Positions 8,006-16,221 of a stretch of 45,483 nt of DNA are shown here, in pieces; positions within the stretch are counted from its first letter, which is position 1; each line of letters begins with the position of its first letter. The notes beneath the pieces are model-generated. The model saw only the letters and a list, made by a program, of their open reading frames with translations, was not told the origin of the DNA and did not search any database. This DNA is from Helicobacteraceae bacterium. GTDB lineage: Bacteria > Campylobacterota > Campylobacteria > Campylobacterales > Sulfurimonadaceae. Made by a program: the position numbers and the translations under genes. The DNA lies in assembly GCA_027859195.1 (NCBI GenBank), contig JAQIBF010000035.1, positions 1 through 45,483 on the forward strand. Reading direction: 5' to 3'.

Positions 8006-8932
8006 TTATTTTTTTGTGATTCTGTCAATCATATTGACGATCAAATCAATTTTTCTATCGTTAAAGTCCAAGCCCATTTCCTCTTGTTCCGGTGTCGCGA
8101 AGGCTGGAATACCGTTGACTTCGAGTACTACATATTCTTCTTTCTCTTCATCATACAAGATATCAACGCCGCCTATTTCAAGGTTTAAGGCCGCGGTTGC
8201 ACGTATAGCCAAATCGATGATCTCATCATTAGCTTCGCGCAAGATGACACTGCCGCCTGAGGTGATATTGGTACGCCAGTCACGTCCGTTGGCTTTACGA
8301 CCATAACAAGCTACAAATTGGCCATCAACAATGTCGACACGAAAGTCTGAGTAGTCATTTTTGATAAAACGTTCTACATAGACACTGCGTGTGTCGCTTC
8401 TGTTTATAAACGGCATTAACGTCTCAAGCACACTCTTGTTCTCAATAAGCGCCATACCATTTCCGCCCCATCCGTCGACCGGTTTATAGACCATCTTATT
8501 ATGCCACTTTTCAAACTGCTCATTCAAGGCACTCAGCTCCTCTTTGTGGCAGAGATAAAAGTCAGATGTAGGTATACCTGCTTTCGCTAAAAGCATGTTA
8601 GATTGGAACTTATCTTCTGCTAAAGCAAATGCTTTATAGTTGTTAAGTGTCGGGATAAATTCACTAAGTATCTGATACATATAGACTTGCGCCACCGTCT
8701 GTTCACCGGCATTATAAGAGAAAAATGCATCGAGCTCTGTCATATTGACACCCTTGCACAGTATGCCCTCTTTACTACCTTCTGCAAAACGAAGGTCAAG
8801 TCCTGTAATGGAGTTGATGCCACGGTCAAGGAGTTGTAAGATCAACTTCTGCTCGATCTCCGGACCACCGCTGTTTTGATACATCCATACTCCGACCTTG
8901 CGGTCACATACTAAACTGTCATTTGCACTCAT
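8006..8932 (-). CDS. RimK-like ATP-grasp ligase
   Basis: This 308-residue ligase has a complete ATP-grasp core: KAFALAEDKFQSNMLLAKAGIPTS (~95-118, the B-domain approach), the glycine loop YKPVDGWGGNGM, DFRVDIVDG, DWRTNITSGGSV and the metal-binding EVVLEVN-type ending VVLEVNGIPAF. The family includes RimK, which adds glutamates to protein S6, and LysX and MvdC/D-type peptide ligases. All form amide bonds via acyl phosphates. The substrate is unknown. It starts two bases after the M20 stop codon and ends ten bases before the second ATP-grasp gene, so the three are surely co-transcribed. Confidence 0.85.
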   Translation of the reverse strand: MSANDSLVCDRKVGVWMYQNSGGPEIEQKLILQLLDRGINSITGLDLRFAEGSKEGILCKGVNMTELDAFFSYNAGEQTVAQVYMYQILSEFIPTLNNYKAFALAEDKFQSNMLLAKAGIPTSDFYLCHKEELSALNEQFEKWHNKMVYKPVDGWGGNGMALIENKSVLETLMPFINRSDTRSVYVERFIKNDYSDFRVDIVDGQFVACYGRKANGRDWRTNITSGGSVILREANDEIIDLAIRATAALNLEIGGVDILYDEEKEEYVVLEVNGIPAFATPEQEEMGLDFNDRKIDLIVNMIDRITKK

Positions 8933-8934
8933 TT

Positions 8935-10041
8935 CTACCCTTTAAACCCAGAATTTTGAATAAAATAGCCTATCAATTGCTTTGAAAGCGCAATACGCTC
9001 TTCAAAACTTTGCTTGCTGGCACGCTCATGAACTGTGTGGTCACCATCACCAAACGGGCCTAAACCGTCAAGTGTGATCACACCGCAAGAACTGACAATG
9101 TTAGCATCACTCACACCACCGCGCTCTTCCGTCGGCAGTTTCTGACCTGTTATGCGTTCAATATCATCTACAAAGTCAAAAGAACTTTGTGAACTCATCA
9201 TCACATCCCGTTGAATGCCCCCGCTTAAAAGCGATCGTGTCCCTTCAACATACGAAGTCGACACGATTGTATCGATTGCACCCAAAACACGGTCACGTTC
9301 ATCTGCTGTTTTATACCGCAGTTCAAAAGTAAGGTGCGCATGCGGTGAGATCGTATTTGCACCGATGCCGCCTTCCATCTTGCCGACATTGACTGTTGTA
9401 CCTTTGTCAAGATCTGTCAATGCTACCAATTTCTGCAGTTTATAGGCAGCTTCAAGATTTGCATCCACACCCTCTGCATAAAAATTCCCGGCATGTTTTG
9501 CAACTCCGGTGATGTCAAGAAAAAAAGTACCGACACCTTTGCGTCCAGTAACGACTTCACGGTTCTCACCAGCTGCCTCGTAGACCAGACAGTAATCATA
9601 CGCCGGTGCCAACTGCGCGGTCAGCAGTTTAGAGTCGTCACTTCCCGTCTCTTCATCACTGACAAAAAGGATATCCACATTAGTGATTTCCACCCCCTCA
9701 TCTTTCAGAAGACGGAGTGCTTCCAGGGCAACAATATTGCCCCCTTTCATGTCGCAGACACCGGGACCATAGACCCATTCATCATCTTCATTAAATGACT
9801 CAAACTTGCCTTCGGGAAAGACCGTGTCCAAATGCCCAAGCAAAAGAAGTTTTTTACCCTCTTTTGTTGCTGAACGATAAAGTCTATGCTCCCCTATAAG
9901 TTCACGTTTGTATAGAGTAAGCTCAAAACCTATCTCACCTAACCATTGATCAAATACTAAACCAACCTTGTCAACGCCAGGTTTGTTTTTCGTATATGAG
10001 TTGATATCAATAACTTTTTTGAGGTCATGAAGATAAGGCAC
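8935..10041 (-). CDS. M20 family metallopeptidase (carboxypeptidase G2 / ArgE-like)
   Basis: This 368-residue M20 enzyme has all dinuclear-zinc residues: H70 and D72 in LGHLDTVF, D97 in GVCDMKGG, catalytic E130 and ligand E131 in SDEETGS, and the late His in GDHTVHERAS. A lid/dimerisation domain occupies ~165-280. The closest layout is carboxypeptidase G2 (glutamate carboxypeptidase), which removes C-terminal acidic residues. No signal peptide, so it is cytoplasmic. The start is GTG at 10041 with AAGGATTACT before it. It is the first gene of the cluster with two ATP-grasp ligases, the M14 peptidase and the UspB-like protein. It may trim or recycle the ligase product (inference). Confidence 0.85.
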   Translation of the reverse strand: MPYLHDLKKVIDINSYTKNKPGVDKVGLVFDQWLGEIGFELTLYKRELIGEHRLYRSATKEGKKLLLLGHLDTVFPEGKFESFNEDDEWVYGPGVCDMKGGNIVALEALRLLKDEGVEITNVDILFVSDEETGSDDSKLLTAQLAPAYDYCLVYEAAGENREVVTGRKGVGTFFLDITGVAKHAGNFYAEGVDANLEAAYKLQKLVALTDLDKGTTVNVGKMEGGIGANTISPHAHLTFELRYKTADERDRVLGAIDTIVSTSYVEGTRSLLSGGIQRDVMMSSQSSFDFVDDIERITGQKLPTEERGGVSDANIVSSCGVITLDGLGPFGDGDHTVHERASKQSFEERIALSKQLIGYFIQNSGFKG

Positions 10042-10179
10042 AGTAATCCTTCGTGAAAATTCATAGATGGTAATATAATAAAAAATTATTACAAAATGGC
10101 CACAAAATACGTAAGTAATTATACTAATATAGAATTAAAAAAAGGGATAAAGATGATTAAAAATTGAGCGAGAAGAAGC

Positions 10180-10197
10180 AACTGCCAAAAGGCAGTT
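10180..10197 (-). terminator. Hairpin after rplS
   Basis: AACTGCC and GGCAGTT form a 7-bp stem with a 4-base loop starting 9 bases past the rplS stop on the minus strand. The downstream sequence is only moderately T-rich. Confidence 0.5.
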
Positions 10198-10206
10198 AGG
10201 GGTGAA

Positions 10207-10563
10207 CTACTTACGTAGTTCTTTGATACGTGCTTTTTTACCTGCAAGATCGCGAAGGTAGAAAAGTTTAGCACGACGTACGCGACCGCGACGAAGTACT
10301 GTTATTTCACTAATAGAGTCAGTGTAAACTGGGAAGATACGCTCGATACCAACACCGTTAGCACCGATTTTACGTACAATAATAGTTTGACCTGTACCCT
10401 GACCGCGTTTAGCAATACATACACCCTCGTAGTTTTGGACACGAGTTTTCTCGCCTTCTTTAATTGTAACAGCAAGACGTAGAGTATCACCAGCACGGAA
10501 TTCAGGAATGCTTTTCGATGCAACTTGTGCTGCTTCGAAATTTTCAATGTACTTATTTCTCAT
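10207..10563 (-). CDS. rplS: 50S ribosomal protein L19
   Basis: L19 sits at the 30S-50S interface. The 118-residue sequence shows the family landmarks [41 protein letters not shown] and the C-terminal [23 protein letters not shown]. The ATG at 10563 is preceded by AAGGACATCTT. Its start overlaps the end of trmD by 11 bases. It is the last gene of the rpsP-khpA-rimM-trmD-rplS operon, the standard bacterial order. A hairpin follows. Confidence 0.98.
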   Translation of the reverse strand: MRNKYIENFEAAQVASKSIPEFRAGDTLRLAVTIKEGEKTRVQNYEGVCIAKRGQGTGQTIIVRKIGANGVGIERIFPVYTDSISEITVLRRGRVRRAKLFYLRDLAGKKARIKELRK

Positions 10564-11257
10564 AAGATGTCCTTTTTTTGTGCTTTATAAGCTGCTCAGG
10601 TCTAAAAAACGAGGTTTTCGCTTTAGACATGGCAAATTTTAGTGCGGCAATTTTACTGTGATTTACGTTTATATATTCTGATTGAACCGCACGTCCCTCG
10701 TATAAAGTTGGTTTTGAAAACGATGGTGCTTCTAAAAGTGGCGTTTCAAAGCTCTCGATCTCGAGAGATTCGCTGTTACCAAGGACACCATCAATGTTTC
10801 GAGCGATCGCATCGCTCATCACCATCGACGGCAGTTCCCCACCTGTCAAAATGTAATCACCTATGCTAAAGAGTTCATCCGCAAATGCCTCGATAACACG
10901 TTCGTCAATCCCTTCGTAACGACCACTTACAAAGGCTATATGACCCTTTGATGCTAATCGCTTAGCATCGTTTTGTACAAAAGGTTTTCCAACAGGCGTG
11001 GTAAAGATGATATGAACATCGCCCTGCTCTTTAAGTGCACGCAGTGCATCAAAAAGCGGTTGCGGTGTCATCACCATTCCAGCGCCCCCACCGGTAGCCG
11101 TATCATCGACATTCCGGTGTTTGTTGGTCGTAAAGTCACGCGGGTTGACAAAATCGATTGAAAAGAGCTCTTTTTGCATAGCTCTTTTCAATATAGAATC
11201 CTGAAAATATCCCTCTATCAAATTTTGAAAGAGTGTGACATACGTAAAACGCAACAC
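10553..11257 (-). CDS. trmD: tRNA (guanine-N1)-methyltransferase
   Basis: TrmD methylates N1 of G37 in tRNAs, preventing frameshifting. The 234-residue protein has the trefoil-knot AdoMet site in [11 protein letters not shown] and [22 protein letters not shown], with RNIDGVLGN following. The start is GTG at 11257, six bases after the rimM stop. The ribosome binding site is weak, suggesting coupling to rimM. It overlaps rplS by 11 bases. Confidence 0.97.
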   Translation of the reverse strand: MLRFTYVTLFQNLIEGYFQDSILKRAMQKELFSIDFVNPRDFTTNKHRNVDDTATGGGAGMVMTPQPLFDALRALKEQGDVHIIFTTPVGKPFVQNDAKRLASKGHIAFVSGRYEGIDERVIEAFADELFSIGDYILTGGELPSMVMSDAIARNIDGVLGNSESLEIESFETPLLEAPSFSKPTLYEGRAVQSEYINVNHSKIAALKFAMSKAKTSFFRPEQLIKHKKRTSYEK

Positions 11258-11263
11258 GTAACC

Positions 11264-11806
11264 CTATGAGGATTGCAAGAGATCGATAGCGCCAATCACA
11301 TTTATGCGTTTGGCATCGACATCTGTACTAAGAATAAACGGTTTCTGGTACGGAACCAAAAAGCTTTTACTCTCTCCTGCATTTACCAGAGCGTCGTCGG
11401 TCTTGACACTCAAGTAGTCGGTTATAGCAATACGCTCAACCTCTTTCACAACTCCAAGTTTCTGATTCTCTTCATAGACTTCACAGCCTAAGATGTCGAA
11501 CCAAAAGTGCTCTCCCTCTTCCAATTCACACTGTTCGCGTGTTGCTTCCATCGTTGTGAAAAGCTTGGCATTGGTTAGCTTCTTGGCACTCTCCATGCCC
11601 TCAAAACCTTCGATCTTGATCGTACCTCTGGCTTCGTTAACACTCTGGATAGTGAGTGTCCCTCCCTTTTGTGTGTAGAAGGTTGCACCCGCTGCAAACT
11701 GTTCAGGAAAGTCACTTTTATCATGAAACTTCATATCGCCGAATAGACCGACAGTGCGGCCTAAAGTAGCGACATGAAGCATGTCTTTATTTGATGGCTT
11801 CGACAT
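11264..11806 (-). CDS. rimM: 16S rRNA processing protein RimM
   Basis: RimM helps 30S maturation by binding S19. The N-terminal barrel is seen in HVATLGRTVGLFGDMKFHDKSDFPEQF and the PRC barrel in GEHFWFDILGCEVYEE, followed by the usual ending (LVPYQKPFILSTDVDAKRINV). The start is uncertain. ATG at 11806 gives 180 residues and overlaps khpA by 20 bases, while ATG at 11782 gives 172 residues and follows the khpA stop by four bases. Neither has a strong ribosome binding site. A longer in-frame start at 11869 would lie deep in khpA and is unlikely. Confidence 0.9.
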   Translation of the reverse strand: MSKPSNKDMLHVATLGRTVGLFGDMKFHDKSDFPEQFAAGATFYTQKGGTLTIQSVNEARGTIKIEGFEGMESAKKLTNAKLFTTMEATREQCELEEGEHFWFDILGCEVYEENQKLGVVKEVERIAITDYLSVKTDDALVNAGESKSFLVPYQKPFILSTDVDAKRINVIGAIDLLQSS

Positions 11807-12026
11807 TGATTCGGTAACTCTTACCGTCTTTAGCTTTGCAGCCGGAGATAAGCGTTTTAATCGCACCAATCATCTTGCCCTCTTTACCGATGAGTTTACC
11901 TACATCAGCCTGGTTAGCATGTAAAACGATCTCGATCATGTCATCACCTTCATGTGCTTCTATCTGAATATCTTCAGGGTAGTTAGCGATCATTTTGGCA
12001 AATTGAGCGACGAAATCAGTGACCAT
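11787..12026 (-). CDS. khpA: KH-domain RNA-binding protein KhpA
   Basis: This single type II KH domain of 79 residues has the RNA-binding GxxG loop in LIGKEGKMIGAIKTL (~residues 42-56). KhpA (YlqC) binds many RNAs and partners with KhpB/Jag in other bacteria. The gene lies two bases after the rpsP stop and runs into rimM, its standard place in this operon. Confidence 0.93.
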   Translation of the reverse strand: MVTDFVAQFAKMIANYPEDIQIEAHEGDDMIEIVLHANQADVGKLIGKEGKMIGAIKTLISGCKAKDGKSYRINVEAIK

Positions 12027-12028
12027 GA

Positions 12029-12256
12029 CTATTTACCAGTAATTTTTTTAACGCGGCTGCTCATCTGAGCACCAACGCTTAACCAGTAGTCAAGACGCTC
12101 ATTGTCTACTACCAGTGTTTTTTCATCGTTCATTGGGTTGAAGTGACCGATAAGTTCGATCCAACCACCATCACGACGTTTACGAGAATCTGTTACCGCA
12201 ATACGATAAAATGGTTGTTTTTTACGACCCATACGAGTTAGTCTGATAACTGTCAT
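12029..12256 (-). CDS. rpsP: 30S ribosomal protein S16
   Basis: S16 is an early-assembling 30S protein. The 75-residue sequence begins [20 protein letters not shown] and contains [19 protein letters not shown], both diagnostic. It is the first gene of the operon. A -10 element is seen ~265 bases upstream, so the mRNA has a long leader (12257-12514), unless a closer promoter was missed. Confidence 0.98.
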   Translation of the reverse strand: MTVIRLTRMGRKKQPFYRIAVTDSRKRRDGGWIELIGHFNPMNDEKTLVVDNERLDYWLSVGAQMSSRVKKITGK

Positions 12257-12571
12257 ATTTGTTCCTGATATTAATATTACCCATTGCTGGTTACATCTGT
12301 CGTCGAAACATAAAAAAGATAGGGGGAAAGTGGTTAAAGAGAGTGCAAAGCACTACAGATAATTACTTTCCTCTTACCGTCTATATGTGGACGTACACAT
12401 GTAACCGGCACAAAAGGTTAAAATAAAACGCTCTAAAGCGACTTATTTTAAGCTTTGTACCAGATCACTCATTTTCAAATCACAGAGGGATTATTTAAGA
12501 AAATGTCTTTCGTAAGCGGCAGTATAGCTAAAAATACTAAAACTTCCTAATATAACGAAAAGGTCTTCCTT
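12257..12571 (-). other. Intergenic region with probable long rpsP leader (315 bp)
   Basis: No protein-coding frame is convincing. The minus-strand transcript would run ~258 nt from the promoter at 12521-12526 to rpsP. Small hairpins are present: GTGC/GCAC around 12338-12348, and ATGTG/CACAT around 12386-12401. I do not recognise a known ribosomal leader motif. Confidence 0.4.
12521..12526 (-). promoter_or_regulatory. -10 element of the rpsP operon
   Basis: On the minus strand the sequence reads TTTTTAGCTATACT, a T-rich tract followed by TATACT. This matches the Campylobacter-type sigma-70 promoter, which often lacks a -35 box. Confidence 0.5.
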
Positions 12572-13915
12572 CTAACGTGGAAAACCGCCGCCTTTCACCT
12601 GACCCATCATGGCCTGAAGGTCCTGCATCCCTTTTTTACCGGAGAATTTTTTCGCCATCTTCGCCGCATTTTTAAACTGCTTCAATGCACGGTTGACTTC
12701 CATCTGGCTCATACCGCAACCGTTGGCGATACGCAACTTGCGGCTGGTGTTGAGAAGATCAGGGTCTTCGCGCTCTTTTTTGGTCATGGAAGCGACCATT
12801 GCTTTGATCTGAAGGATCTCTTTTGAGTTCTCCATGTCAAAATCTTTGAGTGCCTTTGACATGTCACCCATACCCGGGATCATCCCCATGATCGACTTCA
12901 TTGAACCCATCTTCTTCATGGATTCCATCTGCTCTAAAAAGTCATTAAAGTTAAACTTCCCTTTTTTGATCTTCTTAGAGAGCTCTTTGGCCTTTTTCTC
13001 ATCGATGACGTTAGCTGTTCTCTCTGCCAGCCCTTCGATATCACCAAAGCCCATAAGACGGTTGACAATGCGTTCAGGCAAGAAGATCTCAAGGTCTTCC
13101 ATCTTTTCACCACTACCGATAAAACGAAGCGGCACTTCTACCTGAGAAGCGATCCCCAGAGCAACACCGCCCTTGGAGTCACCGTCATATTTACTCAAGA
13201 TGACCCCATCAATACCGATCTGTTCTTTAAAGCTTGTTGCTGTACGTACGGCATCCTGACCTGTCATGGAGTCAGCGACATAAAATATCTCAGAAGGGTT
13301 GGCCGCATCTTTAACTGCTTTAAGCTCGCCCATCAACGCTTCATCTATTGCTAAACGACCCGCCGTGTCGATCAGAACAACGTCATAAAGATTGGCACGT
13401 GCCATCGTAAGACCGGCTGCCACAACCTCGACAGGGCTAGCTGATTCATCAGCAAAAAGGTCGACTTCAATCTTTGCTGTGATCTGGCGCAGTTGCTCAA
13501 CTGCAGCAAGACGCTGAAGGTCAGCTGCAATGATCAGTACTTTTTTCTTCTTTTGCTCTTTTAAATATGTCGCAAGCTTGCCTGTAGTTGTTGTCTTGCC
13601 GGAACCTTGAAGACCTGTCATCAAAATAACGGTCGGCGGGTTTGCTGCGAAGACAAATCCCTGGTTCCCTTTAACATCTAGAATAGCATTAAGGCTCTCA
13701 CGCATCGCTTCAAGGAACTGATCTTTACCAATCCCTGCTGATTTAGTCTTATGTTCGACTTCAGCAATAAGAGTACGTACAACAGCATGGTGTACGTCAG
13801 CTTTTAACAGTGACTTTTTGAGCTCGTCAAGGGCTTTTTTAAGGGCCTTCTCATCATCATGAAAACGGATCTTTTTAATTGCCGATGTAAACGAATCTGT
13901 CAATGTATCAAACAC
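12572..13915 (-). CDS. ffh: Signal recognition particle GTPase Ffh (SRP54)
   Basis: Ffh with 4.5S RNA targets nascent membrane proteins to FtsY. The 447-residue protein has an N domain, then the G domain with P-loop GLQGSGKTTTTGKLA (~107-121), DTAGR, and KYDGDSKGG, and a methionine-rich M domain from ~300 (GSMKSIMGMIPGMGDM, and the RNA-binding stretch around RIANGCGMSQMEVNRALKQF). The start is GTG at 13915 with AGGAG five bases before it. The overlapping ATG is out of frame. It lies upstream of the rpsP operon, a common arrangement. Confidence 0.97.
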   Translation of the reverse strand: MFDTLTDSFTSAIKKIRFHDDEKALKKALDELKKSLLKADVHHAVVRTLIAEVEHKTKSAGIGKDQFLEAMRESLNAILDVKGNQGFVFAANPPTVILMTGLQGSGKTTTTGKLATYLKEQKKKKVLIIAADLQRLAAVEQLRQITAKIEVDLFADESASPVEVVAAGLTMARANLYDVVLIDTAGRLAIDEALMGELKAVKDAANPSEIFYVADSMTGQDAVRTATSFKEQIGIDGVILSKYDGDSKGGVALGIASQVEVPLRFIGSGEKMEDLEIFLPERIVNRLMGFGDIEGLAERTANVIDEKKAKELSKKIKKGKFNFNDFLEQMESMKKMGSMKSIMGMIPGMGDMSKALKDFDMENSKEILQIKAMVASMTKKEREDPDLLNTSRKLRIANGCGMSQMEVNRALKQFKNAAKMAKKFSGKKGMQDLQAMMGQVKGGGFPR

Positions 13916-14011
13916 ATTATCTCCTCTAAATTATATACTCTGAACAGCTATGCTGCTAGAAAAAGTAGCGGATTATAACCAAATCTTACTTTGGAGATGA
14001 GAAGTGTTAAG

Positions 14012-14036
14012 AAAAAGCCAACTGCTTGGCTTTTTT
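14012..14036 (-). terminator. Rho-independent terminator
   Basis: AAAAAGCCAA and TTGGCTTTTT form a 10-bp stem with loop CTGC. Both strands carry a T tract, so it can work both ways. It lies 67 bases after the stop of the degenerate hybrid kinase gene. It belongs to a repeated module found again at 26.9 kb. Confidence 0.8.
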
Positions 14037-14080
14037 AACTTCGGAAACAAAGTCGATATACAAAGTATCGACGGCGTAGA
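14012..14080. repeat. Structured intergenic repeat, copy A
   Basis: The plus strand carries the terminator hairpin, then CGGAAACAAAG, then a second hairpin (GTCGATATAC, loop AAA, GTATCGAC) and GGCG..GACC. The complement of 26840-26925 has the same layout and flanking words, but its second stem is GCAG..GTAC/GTAC..CTGC. The stem bases differ while pairing is kept. Confidence 0.55.
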
Positions 14081-14103
14081 CCTTGATAGAAAAAGCTAGG
14101 AGG

Positions 14104-16200
14104 TTAACTTTTAAGATAAGCAGCGATCTCGTCTCTCACCTTTTCCAGCTCCGGTTGATAGCTCTGAATTAGACCCATCAGATGTCTTTCCATCCCATTC
14201 GAGATTGCAGCATGGATCTTAGCTGCTATATCGGCGAGATTATAGGCACCAATATTGGCCGCGACACCTTTTATATCCAGGCAGAGTTCTTTGAGTGCTT
14301 CGAGGTCATCTTTCACCAATACATTGTTCATCTGTGTATCCGAATCGCTGTAAAGTTCCATAAATTCTTTTAAGATCTCTTTATAGAGTGTTTCATCATA
14401 ACTGGCCATTTCAAGCCCATCGCGGGCAGCCAAGGAGACCGTATTTATAAACGCGATCTGAGACAACGTTACACTCTCCTTTTCAAAGAGTGCTTCATCA
14501 ACGCAAAGATAATGGTTAAAAAGGGCATACAATGCACCTGCAGCAACCGGTCTCGTCAACACTTCATCCGTTCCTGGAACCTCCACCTTTTTATTTTCTA
14601 CACCCATAATAATAATCGGAACACCTTTGTAGCGGTTCAAATGCCTGATTCTTCGTGAAAGAGGCAACTTCTCTTCACCGTCCACCTCTGCCGCCAGGAG
14701 AATGAGATCAAAGGTCCCGGGTTTATCAAGCATTAAGAGACTCTCTTGCATGTTATTTGCCAATGAAAGGTTAATGCCGGAATGCCCTAATAGAGAGAGG
14801 ATGTTCTGCTGATTATTCTTGTCATTTTCGATCAATAGAATCCGTTTACCTAGAAAATCTTCAAAAACCTTTTGATTGAAATTCTCATTAAACTGTGTGT
14901 TAGCACTCTCTTTCAGGGCTTTGCTCATCACAGGCAGATCAACTCTCTCCTCAAGTGATATGATCGAATTAAATACACGCTGTATCGTCACAGGCTTAAC
15001 CAAAAGCTGATCGACAGCCCCAACCGGAAATGTGTAGTTCAACTCATCTTTTGCAGTGATCAAGACAACAACATTTACTTTATATGCATTTTTTATTGAA
15101 CGGAATTTTTCTGTGACAGGTAACTGTAAAAACTCTTTTTCGATTACGACCGTCTTGTACATTTTAATCTGGTCAAAGTCCTTGACGAGATCAGACAATG
15201 TGATGACCGTTACCTCATTTTTAAAATATGTATACATCGTCTTAATGGATTCGGCCAATTGTGAATTTTCTTCGACCATCAAAATTTTCTGCCCTAACAT
15301 ACTGCGTGAAGGCAGTCGATAGTAACGTCTTTCATTCGGCTCAATTTCGGCGATCAACAACACGATGCTAAATAGATTCTTGCCATTTGCTCTTCTGTCA
15401 ACTGTAATATCGCCTTTCATCATCCGGGCAAGTTCTCTTGAGACATAGAGCTCAAGACACATATGATCATCCAAGGTACTGTCAGAAAACGGCTGAAACA
15501 GTATATTGGAGTCTAACAGTTTATTACCGAGGTCACACTCTTCTATATACAGATGCAACCGTAATATGTTGTCGGCTTCTTGCTGACTTTTAACATGTAA
15601 GATTAACTGCGAAGATGTATGCTGATGAATAATATTTGAGAGAAGGTGGAAAAGTAATAGTCCAATATGCCTGCTGTCACCATACAAGTTTGGCGGTATC
15701 TTCGTATCGATATCAAATATCAGCTCAATCTGTGTACGTGCTAATTGTGAACGTAAGCGCTTTTCAAGGGTATCTAACAATTCATCCAGTCTGAAAGAGA
15801 TCTCTGTGAGCACAATCTTTCCGGACTTTATTTTCAGAAAATCAATAAAGTCAGCACTAGTATTGACAAAGTTCTGCTCAGAGAAAGCGCCGCTCTCTTG
15901 TTCACGAAGCAGATAGTTTTCAAGTTCTTGCTGCAAGAGCGTGCGATTGGTATTCTTTTCAACGTCCAAGATCTCGTTACCACTGATAATGCTATCCGTA
16001 TGCAAAGCGGTGTTCGCTATGAAACTTGCTCTATCAAGACTGGCCTCGTTTAAGGACTCATTGAGTAGATTGACCTCTTTATCAGTTTTCCGAGCTCTAT
16101 AAAAAAAGTAAATTGATAGAAAAATAGATATAGAAAGAAGCAGTGCATAGATTAATTCAGCGACACTCAGTGGCAGATAATCATTGAATAGTTCTACCAT
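14104..16200 (-). CDS. Degenerate hybrid histidine-kinase-like membrane protein
   Basis: This 698-residue protein has one transmembrane helix (~12-34) and a DHp-like helix pair (FIANTALHTDSIISG at 60-74, where the phospho-His position is Leu66, with His67 beside it). A reduced ATPase domain (~130-290) keeps the N-box Asn189 but lacks GTGLGL. Receiver 1 (~305-415) has Glu354 at the phospho-Asp position. Receiver 2 (~452-565) has Ala503 there and Arg550 for the usual Lys. A C-terminal Hpt-like domain (~600-698) reads LDIKGVAANIGA with Leu641 in place of His. So it has the layout of a BarA-type hybrid kinase but none of the phosphotransfer residues. It is paralogous to the gene 21 bases upstream. 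It probably works by binding, not phosphotransfer (inference). Confidence 0.75.
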   Translation of the reverse strand: MVELFNDYLPLSVAELIYALLLSISIFLSIYFFYRARKTDKEVNLLNESLNEASLDRASFIANTALHTDSIISGNEILDVEKNTNRTLLQQELENYLLREQESGAFSEQNFVNTSADFIDFLKIKSGKIVLTEISFRLDELLDTLEKRLRSQLARTQIELIFDIDTKIPPNLYGDSRHIGLLLFHLLSNIIHQHTSSQLILHVKSQQEADNILRLHLYIEECDLGNKLLDSNILFQPFSDSTLDDHMCLELYVSRELARMMKGDITVDRRANGKNLFSIVLLIAEIEPNERRYYRLPSRSMLGQKILMVEENSQLAESIKTMYTYFKNEVTVITLSDLVKDFDQIKMYKTVVIEKEFLQLPVTEKFRSIKNAYKVNVVVLITAKDELNYTFPVGAVDQLLVKPVTIQRVFNSIISLEERVDLPVMSKALKESANTQFNENFNQKVFEDFLGKRILLIENDKNNQQNILSLLGHSGINLSLANNMQESLLMLDKPGTFDLILLAAEVDGEEKLPLSRRIRHLNRYKGVPIIIMGVENKKVEVPGTDEVLTRPVAAGALYALFNHYLCVDEALFEKESVTLSQIAFINTVSLAARDGLEMASYDETLYKEILKEFMELYSDSDTQMNNVLVKDDLEALKELCLDIKGVAANIGAYNLADIAAKIHAAISNGMERHLMGLIQSYQPELEKVRDEIAAYLKS

Positions 16201-16221
16201 AACTTACTCATCAGCAGGGCT

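Noticed and set aside
7996-8028. Longer start for the second ATP-grasp gene
   Set aside because: It overlaps the preceding ligase gene, while ATG at 7995 has a good ribosome binding site.
11807-11869. Longer start for rimM
   Set aside because: It would place 21 extra residues, unlike RimM, inside khpA.
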